Assembly: GCA_000434215.1 (NCBI GenBank)
Contig: HF999738.1
Span: 11,174 to 47,735, forward strand
Source of the DNA: Bacteroides sp. CAG:144
GTDB taxonomy: Bacteria; Bacteroidota; Bacteroidia; Bacteroidales; UBA11471
Direction: 5' to 3'
Length of the DNA stretch: 36,562 nucleotides
The notes beneath the pieces are model-generated. The model was not told the DNA's origin and did not search any database. It was given only the letters and a program-made list of their open reading frames with translations. The position numbers were made by a program, and so were the translations under genes. Positions within the stretch are counted from its first letter, which is position 1, and every line of letters starts with the position of its first letter. Shown one piece after another: positions 7,736 through 14,370 of this stretch.

Positions 7736-8494
7736 ATGGCACGATGGAATCCTTGGCACGGTTGTTCCAAAATAAGCGAGGGGTGTCGTCATTGCTATGT
7801 TTACCGCATTGACGGTCGGTATTCCCGGGACAGTTCGGTGGTATACCGTACCCGGGATTTCGATTTGCCTGTGCGTCGTTGTCGCGACGGTCGTTATAAA
7901 ATTCCGTCCGGAGAGACGGTCTATACCTGTTTTTCGTCCGATTTTCTGCTCGATGCCGCTGATGAGTGGCGCGGTGAAGCGTGGGCGATGATGCGTCTCC
8001 GTTCCGATTTGCATTTTTTCATGATAACCAAACGTATCGACCGGTTGATGTCGGTCGTTCCCGATGATTGGAGAACCGGTTATTCCAATGTAACACTTTG
8101 TTGTACGGTCGAGAATCAGGAACGGGCCGATTATCGCCTGCCGCTGTATTCAAAGGCCCCTATCACCCGGAAAATAATCGTGTGCGAACCACTTCTCGGT
8201 GCGATCGATTTGTCTCCATATCTGTCGGAGTCTATTTCAGAAGTGGTTGTCGGGGGCGAGTCGGGACCCGAAGCTCGTCCTTGTCGTTACGAATGGGTGC
8301 TTGATTTGCGGCGGCAGTGTGTCGAAGCAAGAGTTGCTTTTTCATTCAAACAGACGGGGGCAAACTTTGTCAAGGAAGGGCGTTTATATCGGGTACCCCG
8401 CACGTTGCAGCACGCGCAGGCCTGTAAAGCCGACATTGATTTTTGCCCGCACGGAAAAGGTTTTTCTCTGATACCCCCGACGCTTTTCGGATAA
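7736..8494 (+). CDS. DUF5131 (phage Gp37/Gp68-like) three-Cys-motif protein
   Basis: A 252-residue protein of the DUF5131 family, named after mycobacteriophage Gp37/Gp68. It opens with the family hallmark NPWHGCSKISEGCRHCY. The three cysteines (Cys10, Cys17, Cys20) are spaced C-x6-C-x2-C, which looks like an iron-sulfur or radical-SAM-like site but is not the classic CxxxCxxC. Later family features are FSSDFLLD, the MITKRIDRL helix, a VTLCCTVENQERAD strand, GGESGPEARP and FSFKQTGANF. Its biochemical role is not established. It stands alone between the cysS terminator and the WG-repeat gene. The partner protein often encoded beside such genes (TcmP) is not in the window. The gene is complete and its codon use looks like its neighbours. 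Confidence 0.88.
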   Translation: MARWNPWHGCSKISEGCRHCYVYRIDGRYSRDSSVVYRTRDFDLPVRRCRDGRYKIPSGETVYTCFSSDFLLDAADEWRGEAWAMMRLRSDLHFFMITKRIDRLMSVVPDDWRTGYSNVTLCCTVENQERADYRLPLYSKAPITRKIIVCEPLLGAIDLSPYLSESISEVVVGGESGPEARPCRYEWVLDLRRQCVEARVAFSFKQTGANFVKEGRLYRVPRTLQHAQACKADIDFCPHGKGFSLIPPTLFG

Positions 8495-8499
8495 TCTCC

Positions 8500-8530
8500 T
8501 TGCTTTTTACATTCAGATTTCCTATTTTTA
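8500..8530 (+). promoter_or_regulatory. Weak promoter candidate for the WG-repeat gene
   Basis: TTG (8500-8502), a 20-bp spacer and TATTTTTA (8523-8530) partly match the Bacteroides consensus. It lies just after the DUF5131 stop and 30 bp ahead of the WG-repeat start. Confidence 0.35.
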
Positions 8531-8562
8531 TACCGTATCGAAAAATTAAAAAAATGGGAACT

Positions 8563-9252
8563 ATGAAAAATGCGGCTTTTATCTTATTCTGTTTTTTGTT
8601 TTTATCGGCCTATTCGATAGGCCAAGAATTATATCCTTATCGCGATAGTGGTGGAAAATATGGTTATAAAGAGAAATCGGGAAAGATTATCATTCCCGCC
8701 AACTACGATAGGGCGTGGAATTTTTCCGAAGGTTTGGCGGTCGTGGAAGTCGATGGAAAGAGAGGTTTTATCGATACGACCGGCAAGATGGCGATACCTG
8801 CGGGTTTCGATGTTGCCGGTTCTTTTTCTCAGGGTCTAGCCAGTGTGAAAATAGACGGGAAGTGGGGATTTATCGATAAAAGCGGGGAACTTGTTATTCC
8901 TTGCCGTTTCGATAATGTGTGGTCTTTTTCCCGAGGACAGGCCAAAGTGAAAATCGATGGAAAATACGGTACGATCGATAAGACGGGTCGGTATGTAATC
9001 CCGGTGCGTTTCGATGCCTTATGGTTTTTCTCCGAAGATCTGGGTCGTATTAAGCTGAGCGGAAAGTACGGTTTTATCAATATGAACGGAGACATCGTGA
9101 TCCCTTGCCAATATGATGAAGCATGGGCTTTTGTGGACGGATTGGCCCGTGTGAGATTGAACGGACGTTGGGGATATATCGATAATACCGGAAAGTGGTT
9201 CGAGACCAAAAAAGAGGGAACCTCTTGGATCAATCAACAAGATGTTTATTGA
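8563..9252 (+). CDS. Secreted WG-repeat protein
   Basis: A 229-residue protein made almost wholly of WG repeats after a signal peptide (MKNAAFILFCFLFLSAYSIG, cleavage likely before Gln). ATG 8563 is preferred because it gives a clean signal peptide. ATG 8554 would add three residues, and the longer in-frame reading from 8443 overlaps the DUF5131 gene. Five full repeats of about 34 residues and one partial repeat can be read. Each has the pattern K(Y/W)G(F/Y)ID..GK..IP..(Y/F)D....FS.GLA.V..DG. The fourth repeat is the most divergent (FSEDLGRIKLSG). WG repeats form beta-rich binding scaffolds, and no catalytic residues are visible. The likely place is the periplasm or cell surface. The partner or ligand is unknown. 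Confidence 0.88.
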   Translation: MKNAAFILFCFLFLSAYSIGQELYPYRDSGGKYGYKEKSGKIIIPANYDRAWNFSEGLAVVEVDGKRGFIDTTGKMAIPAGFDVAGSFSQGLASVKIDGKWGFIDKSGELVIPCRFDNVWSFSRGQAKVKIDGKYGTIDKTGRYVIPVRFDALWFFSEDLGRIKLSGKYGFINMNGDIVIPCQYDEAWAFVDGLARVRLNGRWGYIDNTGKWFETKKEGTSWINQQDVY

Positions 9253-9306
9253 CTCTGTTTTTTCGACACAGATTTCTTGGAACAAAAGAGATAAAGCAGA
9301 TTATAA

Positions 9307-9339
9307 AAAAACGCCCTACCTTCTGAGTAGGGCGTTTTT
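9307..9339. terminator. Bidirectional terminator between the WG-repeat gene and hsp20
   Basis: A-run plus ACGCCCTAC (9307-9319) pairs perfectly over 13 bp with GTAGGGCG plus T-run (9327-9339), loop 9320-9326. It has T-runs on the 3' side of both strands and sits between two convergent genes. Confidence 0.85.
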
Positions 9340-9348
9340 GAAATCGGA

Positions 9349-9783
9349 TTATTTAATCTCGATTTGTTTTGTACTTCTTACGGGATTTTCTTTTGGCAAT
9401 TTGGGAAGTTCTATCGTCAGAACACCGTCTTTGACAGCCGCCGATATTTTTTCTTTGTCCACGTTGTCGGGCAAAACCATTGTTTGTTGGAATTTGCTGT
9501 AAGAAAATTCCCGACGCAGGTAATGACCTTTTTTCTTGTTTTCGTCTTTGTTTTCGATTTTCTTCTCCATCGAAATGACCAGATTGTTTTCTTCATCGAG
9601 ATGGACGTTGAAGTCTTCTTTTGTCATACCGGGGGCAGCCACTTCTACGGCGTAACCGTTATCATGTTCGACAACATTGATGGCGGGAGCGGTAGCATTT
9701 GTTTTCTCCATCCATTCGGTATCGAAGAAATCATTGAAAATGTCAGGTAACCAACTTTGGTTTTTTCTCATCATAGGTACCAT
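9349..9783 (-). CDS. Small heat shock protein, Hsp20/IbpA family
   Basis: A 144-residue alpha-crystallin-type chaperone that holds unfolding proteins in the cytoplasm. The N-terminal arm (NQSWLPDIFNDFFDTEWM) leads into the alpha-crystallin domain from about residue 33: PAINVVEHDNGYAVEVAAPGMTKEDF, read in two halves, then the family motif AAVKDGVLTIELPK. The C-terminus (VRSTKQIEIK) has an IxI motif (IEI) that docks into neighbouring subunits. The start is placed at 9783 because a near-perfect ribosome-binding site (GGAAAGGAGAT, about 9801-9791) sits 8 nt upstream. A longer in-frame reading to 9858 has no such site. Upstream lies a sigma-54-type promoter. The gene is monocistronic and ends at a bidirectional terminator. 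Confidence 0.92.
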   Translation of the reverse strand: MVPMMRKNQSWLPDIFNDFFDTEWMEKTNATAPAINVVEHDNGYAVEVAAPGMTKEDFNVHLDEENNLVISMEKKIENKDENKKKGHYLRREFSYSKFQQTMVLPDNVDKEKISAAVKDGVLTIELPKLPKENPVRSTKQIEIK

Positions 9784-9866
9784 AATATAATCTCCTTTCC
9801 AGTATTTGTTTAATTGTCTTTTATATGGATTCCGGCTCTTTTCAGAACCGAAATTCACTGTATGAT

Positions 9867-9884
9867 ATGCAAAGTCTGTGCCAG
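9867..9884 (-). promoter_or_regulatory. Sigma-54 (RpoN) type -24/-12 promoter upstream of hsp20
   Basis: On the minus strand 9884-9867 reads CTGGCACAGACTTTGCAT. This matches TGGCACR-N4-TTGCW, with the GG at 9882-9881 and the GC at 9870-9869, exactly 12 bp apart as sigma-54 requires. Transcription would start near 9857 and leave a leader of about 74 nt before the ATG at 9783. The same bases also hold a poorer Bacteroides -7-like AGACTTTG. I found no other good match to the sigma-54 consensus in the window by eye. Confidence 0.6.
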
Positions 9885-9935
9885 TGTCTATTTAGAACAA
9901 ATTCGGTAATAATGTCTTTATTTTCAATGAGATAA

Positions 9936-9988
9936 TGACAAAATTTCTTTTCGTCTGACAAAATTTCACTGTATTGTGTTACAGACGA
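9936..9988 (-). promoter_or_regulatory. Direct and inverted repeats, candidate activator site for hsp20
   Basis: A 12-bp sequence (TGACAAAATTTC in the plus direction) occurs exactly twice, at 9936-9947 and 9956-9967, offset by 20 bp or two helix turns. Next to it is CTGTA-N6-TACAG (9969-9984), and TCGTCTG (9951-9957) pairs with CAGACGA (9982-9988). Relative to the predicted start at 9857 the direct repeats lie at about -79 to -110, where enhancer-binding activators of sigma-54 promoters usually bind. Confidence 0.4.
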
Positions 9989-10092
9989 TCCTTTATATGA
10001 AATACCTGTTTATTCTATTTATGTATGCGAGAGGTTGTGTACCAAGAGTATGATTTTGGGATAAAGGCGAGGAAGAATCATTGTTGTATATA
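9989..10092. other. Gene-free stretch between the hsp20 control region and the ABM terminator
   Basis: The whole hsp20-ABM gap (9784-10151) is 368 bp. Its left part holds the hsp20 promoter and repeats and its right end the ABM terminator. In this middle part I see only an 18-codon ORF (9997-10053) with no supporting signals. Confidence 0.5.
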
Positions 10093-10135
10093 AAAATAAA
10101 ATAACCCGATAGTCTTGGTTGGCTATCAGGTTATT
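10093..10135 (-). terminator. Intrinsic terminator for the ABM-family gene
   Basis: AATAACC and GATAG (10100-10112) pair with CTATC and GGTTATT (10123-10135), with one C-A mismatch. On the minus strand the hairpin is followed by a U-rich stretch (10099-10093). Confidence 0.65.
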
Positions 10136-10151
10136 TATGAGAATTGGAAAA

Positions 10152-10430
10152 TTAAAATTCGAATTTTTCGAGTTTCATTTTTGCCAATGATTCGATGCGG
10201 GGAACAAGCGTAACGAAATGAGGCGCTTTCATGTGTGCATCAAGGGCTTTTTCATCGCTCCATGTTTCGCAAATCATAAAGATGTTTTTGCGTGTCGCGC
10301 TTTCGAAAATGTCGTAAGCGATGCACCCGTTGTCTTTCAGGGATTGGGCGACCAGTTCTTTGGCAACTTCAATAACTTCGTTACGGTTGCTCTCTTCTAC
10401 TTGGATAAAAACATTCAATCGTATCATCAT
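10152..10430 (-). CDS. Antibiotic biosynthesis monooxygenase (ABM) family protein, YgiN-like
   Basis: A 92-residue ferredoxin-like dimeric alpha/beta-barrel protein. ABM-domain proteins of this size include YgiN-type quinol monooxygenases. The pattern fits the fold: an opening strand (MIRLNVFIQV), a long helix (NRNEVIEVAKELVAQSL), the loop NGCIAYDIFES, and the strand and helix IFMICETWSDEKALDAHMKAPHF. The EtW(s/k)dekalxaHxxxpHF pattern is the family hallmark, with the buried histidines. Two ATGs are adjacent (10430 and 10427), and either could be used. It lies 69 bp after ansA on the same strand, so it may be co-transcribed, and a terminator follows. Substrate is unknown. The small size and lack of cofactor motifs agree with a cofactor-free enzyme or a stress-response protein. 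Confidence 0.85.
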   Translation of the reverse strand: MMIRLNVFIQVEESNRNEVIEVAKELVAQSLKDNGCIAYDIFESATRKNIFMICETWSDEKALDAHMKAPHFVTLVPRIESLAKMKLEKFEF

Positions 10431-10499
10431 AATCGGGTTTAAAAACAGTATAAAGTTTCAATATGGAAGGAAGTCCGCGATTTTGCGCTTTTTCGGAAT

Positions 10500-11579
10500 T
10501 CAGGTGAATGATTCCTGTTGCAGGGGGCGGTCGCTTTCGAGTGTGATTTCACCGGCAAGAGACTGATTCATAAGCCGGCGCACTTCATCGGGTGTCAGAC
10601 CGTGTCCGAGAAGGAACATCAATTTGGTAACGGCGGCTTCGATAGTGCTGTCGTATCCGCTGGTAACACCAGCTTCGAGAAGTTGGCGTCCGTTTTCGTA
10701 TCGTTTCATATCGACCGAACCCGAAGGACACTGGGTGATATTGATGATGACCAGTCCCCGTTGCGTAGCTTCCCGTACGGCTCGTACAAACCATTCCCGT
10801 TGCGGTGCGTTTCCCGTTCCGAAAGTTTTCATGACGACGGCTTTCAATCCTTCCATTTTCAGAACTTCGGTAACGATGTGCTCCTGTATGCCGGGAAAAA
10901 GGGTCAGAACGATTACATTGGTGTCGAAGAGGAAATGCGGCTTCAACGGTTTGATGCTCCGAGGCGGCAGTATACGGCGCGTATAGTAATTGATGTGTAC
11001 GCCTACATCGGCCAAATTGGGATAGTTGTGTGATTTGAAGGCGTTGAAATTCTCGGCATTTACTTTTGTCGTTCGGTTGCCGCGCAACAATCGGTCTTGA
11101 AAGAGAATGCATACTTCGGGTACCATCGGTGTCCCGTCAGGACGTTTGGCGGTTGCGATTTCGATAGCGGTAATAAGATTTTCTTTTCCGTCGGTACGCA
11201 GCACTCCTATGGGTAATTGGCTGCCGGTGAAAATGACCGGTTTGTCGAGATTTTCGAGCGCAAAGCTCATGGCCGAAGCCGTGTAGGACATTGTATCGGA
11301 ACCGTGCAATACGACAAAGCCGTCGTAACGGTCGTAATTGTCATGTATGATGCGAGCTAAATCGACCCAAAGAGAAGGATCCATATCCGATGAGTCGATC
11401 GGCGGCTCGAATTGTACCGAGTCGATACGGCATTGCATCTGTTTCAATTCGGGAATGTGCCGGACAAGATGGTCGAATGTAAAACTTTCCAACGCTCCTG
11501 TTTCGGAGTTGCGTATCATTCCTATCGTACCGCCGGTGTAAATAAGAAGAACAGAAGGATATGTGGTGTCGGTCGTCAT
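10500..11579 (-). CDS. ansA: Type I L-asparaginase
   Basis: A 359-residue cytoplasmic enzyme that hydrolyses L-asparagine to aspartate and ammonia. The two catalytic threonine motifs are visible: IYTGGTIGM (residues 13-21) and LHGSDTMSYTASAM (from residue 91), with the HGSDT signature intact. The later TGSQLP loop and the CILFQDRLLRGNRTTK segment match type I (AnsA) enzymes of Bacteroidota. There is no signal peptide, which also favours the low-affinity cytoplasmic type over the periplasmic type II enzyme. The length suits this group. The start at 11579 fits the usual MxxxxTYPSVLLIYTGGTIG opening. A -7-like TATTTTTG lies 31-38 bp upstream on the minus strand. Confidence 0.94.
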   Translation of the reverse strand: MTTDTTYPSVLLIYTGGTIGMIRNSETGALESFTFDHLVRHIPELKQMQCRIDSVQFEPPIDSSDMDPSLWVDLARIIHDNYDRYDGFVVLHGSDTMSYTASAMSFALENLDKPVIFTGSQLPIGVLRTDGKENLITAIEIATAKRPDGTPMVPEVCILFQDRLLRGNRTTKVNAENFNAFKSHNYPNLADVGVHINYYTRRILPPRSIKPLKPHFLFDTNVIVLTLFPGIQEHIVTEVLKMEGLKAVVMKTFGTGNAPQREWFVRAVREATQRGLVIINITQCPSGSVDMKRYENGRQLLEAGVTSGYDSTIEAAVTKLMFLLGHGLTPDEVRRLMNQSLAGEITLESDRPLQQESFT

Positions 11580-11609
11580 GATGGGAGGTAGTCTTGTTGA
11601 ATATTGTTA

Positions 11610-11617
11610 CAAAAATA
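11610..11617 (-). promoter_or_regulatory. Possible -7 box for ansA
   Basis: The minus strand reads TATTTTTG (11617-11610), a full TAnnTTTG match. I see no convincing -33 element 19 bp upstream, so this is tentative. Confidence 0.3.
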
Positions 11618-11696
11618 TGCAAAAATCCGATATGGACTTATGTGGTTGTTGTCTTTTTGTCAAGAAAATTCAGACGATCTTTTTTTCAAATGTTTC

Positions 11697-14228
11697 CTAT
11701 TTCCACTCGATATGCAGATGGTTGAGTTGTGTTGCTCCGCCGTCGACCGTCCCGGTGTGTTGTATCCCGAAGCCTCCGAAATCGTTCGGTTCTATCTCCG
11801 TTTCCATGTCGACCGATGATTTTACTTCCGGCCGGCTGGGGAGAATGTAATACGAGGCATCGGTGCGGGCTGTGGCATGTAGCTTTTTGCCGGTTGTTTC
11901 AAGTGTGATGTGGCAGGGGGTACGGAAGCACGACGATGTTACGGGTGCACTTATGGGCGTTATTGTTCCATTATCGTATTTGACGAAAAGGAAATCGACG
12001 GCATCGCCGTATTTCGTGGTGCGTATCAATCGCAGGGCATAGCCCGTAAGGGTCGTGTGGTCGAATTTGATGAGTATGTCGAGGTATTGTTGTCGGGCGC
12101 TTGCAAAGCCTTGTCCCGCTGTTTTGGCAGGCGAGGCAGTGATTTCTATTTTCATATCGCCGAAATGTTCTCCTGTCGGGGTATATCGCAGCCGGGCTCC
12201 CACGCGGCTTTGTATGAGACCGGCCTCTTTACGGGCTCCGTTCACTCCCCGGCCGTAATACCAGTGGTCTTGGGTATTATCGATTTTCCAGTCGAAATCG
12301 TAGGTATCTGACGGTTTATATCCGTCGAGCGTCCAGAATCCCGGCAGTAGTCTCGGTTGTTGCACGGTAGGTAGAGTGGAGAAATCGGTGGTAAGCGAGG
12401 AGGGATTGCTCTTTATGTTTTTGGCTTTGATAGGGCCGAAGACGACTCTATATTCTTCCCCCGGATTGCAGCGAATGTTTTTGGGTACAATGGCGGCCAT
12501 CAGGTAGTACCCTTTATCTCCGGCGGAGAGAGGATAGGAAAGTAACGGTGTATTGAGGTTTGATGCGGCCACGGGAATGGCGTTGTTCCCTAATTTGTCG
12601 GAACATCGATACCATGTTATTTCCGATAAATCTTCGAGATCGGAGTCGAGGATATAGTGTAAATACAGAGAACCATCTTTGTAAGAAATTTCGGGTTTCT
12701 CTATGAAATCGGGAGCAGGGAGTGTGCGGGGGCGGGCATAGACGACGGCTGCCGCGCAGAGGCCGTCGGAGTTCGAGGCTTGTACGGCGACTTCTCTCAC
12801 TTCGTTGCGGTCGTGTATCGATTCTACCGCGCAACTGCCACCGTCGGCCGAGGGTGTGATACGGACGTAAGCCGAATCTTCGGACGACAGGCTCCATGAC
12901 AAATTTGAGGTGGCTGTCGGCTTACAACCGTACCGGGTTGTCGTTGCTGTCAGGATAATATTTCCTTTTCCGGTTTCGATGCTTTTTTTAGTAGGGGTTA
13001 TTTCCATTTTTACGGGAAGGGTCGATAAGTTGCGTTGCCGGGATTTTTCGATAGAGAGGATTTGTTCTTTCATGTGGCAAGGATCCCAGTCGTCATCTCC
13101 GCGCAGGAGATTATAAAGGTTGTATATCGTATCGTTTCCCGATACGATGCAATAGGCTTCGAGGAGCGATTTTCCCGTGAGATCGATACTCGTTTCGGGC
13201 GAATTTTGCCCGATATGGTAAGGTTGTCCGTTGAAAGTCATGTCGTAATGGTAGTAACGCTCTTCGCGTTGCGGGAAATCCCTCCAATTGCAGGCTTTGA
13301 CATTTTCTCCGTTTATACGGGTATCGATGGCGGTAACGGCTCCCCTGCCTTTGACGAAATATTGCGTTCCCCGACTCATCGATGTGATGTCGCAATGGAG
13401 GAATACGGCGCCGGTGCGGTCGGTGTGGCCGAAGGGCCGAGGAGCATAAAACGAGAATGTGCAGTCTTTGTACACGCCTGTTCCACAAAGTGCATCATCG
13501 GTGCTCTCGATGTGGCAATCGAGAAAGAGTGCACGTTTGGCGCCTACGAAATTGCACGTGTTGAGACGGCTTATGAAGCGGACATTCCGGCAGAAAACCC
13601 GATCGCTGTTACAGATAGCGAGTTGTGCCTGCACGATGGCGCTACCTCGTTTTTTGCGGCTCAGTTCGGGACGTAAGGGGAAAGAGAGATCGATGTTGCA
13701 GTAGTTTCCCAATGTGAGATTCTCGCAGGTGATGTCGTCGCCGTCGAAGTAAAACAGCGTGAAATTTCCAATAGCCCCCATCGTTTGTCCCCGATTACAA
13801 GCCAGTATGACCTTTGAGGCATCGTCGGTCAATCCTTTGAGAGATAGTCCGGGACAGCGGACGATGAGGCCGTAAGGCGTACCACCTTGTTGCGGCCGGC
13901 GTATTTCGGGGTCGTCGGGATTGTCGATCCAATAGACCCAGGGGGCGAAATAGAGGGTCATGGGTTCTTCTGCACTTCCCGGTGTCAGATGATTTACGGC
14001 CTCGTTCATCGACGTATAGACATACGGGTACGTTCGGGCAATGTTGTCGGGCAACGAACCGTCGATAAAAAATGTCTTAGGCCCGAGTACAATGGTGTCG
14101 CCTTTATATATCAGTGTTTTACCGTCGAATGCGATCGGATTGTTGGGGTCGGTCGACTGGTAATTGATTTGCGCCGGTATCGTTGTCGCGCATAAAGAGA
14201 GGCACAGGAAGAGCAGCATCTTTTTCAT
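11697..14228 (-). CDS. Large secreted pectinesterase-like beta-helix protein with C-terminal lectin-like domain
   Basis: An 843-residue secreted protein. The start is set at 14228, which gives a proper signal peptide (MKKMLLFLCLSLCATTIPA, then Gln). The longer in-frame reading to 14675 runs back through proA and is rejected. Residues of about 40-360 form a right-handed beta-helix like carbohydrate-esterase family 8 pectinesterases: a YTSMNEAVNHL-type start, the DGDDITCENLTLGN turn, the RALFLDCHIESTDDALCGTGVYKDCTF core and further helix coils. An Ig-like stretch follows (around VKMEITPTKKSIETG and the CAAAVVYARP end), then another beta-rich module, and a C-terminal domain of about 190 residues that looks like a jelly-roll carbohydrate-binding fold (DFDWKIDNTQDHWYYGRG to LNHLHIEWK). 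Expected pectinesterase catalytic residues have diverged. No SusC/SusD genes are nearby. Confidence 0.72.
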   Translation of the reverse strand: MKKMLLFLCLSLCATTIPAQINYQSTDPNNPIAFDGKTLIYKGDTIVLGPKTFFIDGSLPDNIARTYPYVYTSMNEAVNHLTPGSAEEPMTLYFAPWVYWIDNPDDPEIRRPQQGGTPYGLIVRCPGLSLKGLTDDASKVILACNRGQTMGAIGNFTLFYFDGDDITCENLTLGNYCNIDLSFPLRPELSRKKRGSAIVQAQLAICNSDRVFCRNVRFISRLNTCNFVGAKRALFLDCHIESTDDALCGTGVYKDCTFSFYAPRPFGHTDRTGAVFLHCDITSMSRGTQYFVKGRGAVTAIDTRINGENVKACNWRDFPQREERYYHYDMTFNGQPYHIGQNSPETSIDLTGKSLLEAYCIVSGNDTIYNLYNLLRGDDDWDPCHMKEQILSIEKSRQRNLSTLPVKMEITPTKKSIETGKGNIILTATTTRYGCKPTATSNLSWSLSSEDSAYVRITPSADGGSCAVESIHDRNEVREVAVQASNSDGLCAAAVVYARPRTLPAPDFIEKPEISYKDGSLYLHYILDSDLEDLSEITWYRCSDKLGNNAIPVAASNLNTPLLSYPLSAGDKGYYLMAAIVPKNIRCNPGEEYRVVFGPIKAKNIKSNPSSLTTDFSTLPTVQQPRLLPGFWTLDGYKPSDTYDFDWKIDNTQDHWYYGRGVNGARKEAGLIQSRVGARLRYTPTGEHFGDMKIEITASPAKTAGQGFASARQQYLDILIKFDHTTLTGYALRLIRTTKYGDAVDFLFVKYDNGTITPISAPVTSSCFRTPCHITLETTGKKLHATARTDASYYILPSRPEVKSSVDMETEIEPNDFGGFGIQHTGTVDGGATQLNHLHIEWK

Positions 14229-14261
14229 GGTTTCGTGATAAGGTATCGATATGAATATATT

Positions 14262-14269
14262 CAAAGATA
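14262..14269 (-). promoter_or_regulatory. -7 box for the pectinesterase-like gene
   Basis: The minus strand reads TATCTTTG (14269-14262), a full -7 match located 34 bp before the ATG at 14228. No clear TTTG sits 19 bp further up. Confidence 0.4.
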
Positions 14270-14318
14270 ATGATAAAAATTTATTTAATTTCTTTCCTTC
14301 GGAAAAAATCGGCAGAAA

Positions 14319-14352
14319 AGCCGGTAATACCGGCTCTTTTTTGCTACATTTG
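14319..14352 (+). promoter_or_regulatory. proA promoter region with a palindrome over the -33 position
   Basis: TACATTTG (14345-14352) is a full -7 match, 19 bp before the proA ATG. Where the -33 element should be lies a perfect 7-bp inverted repeat, AGCCGGT-AAT-ACCGGCT (14319-14335), followed by CTTTTTT. It could be an operator, or a short terminator that stops transcripts coming from the left. Confidence 0.45.
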
Positions 14353-14370
14353 CGCAAAACAGCAATAAAT

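Noticed and set aside
6140..8014. 624-codon open frame on the minus strand, antisense to cysS
   Set aside because: It overlaps a certain gene over most of its length and has no family motif. Similar long antisense frames occur opposite the galM/MFS genes (29957-31237), the lipoprotein mutarotase (32537-33952) and elsewhere, as a by-product of codon use.
9997..10053. 18-codon ORF upstream of hsp20 (MKYLFILFMYARGC...)
   Set aside because: Very short, no supporting signals, and it sits beside the hsp20 control region.
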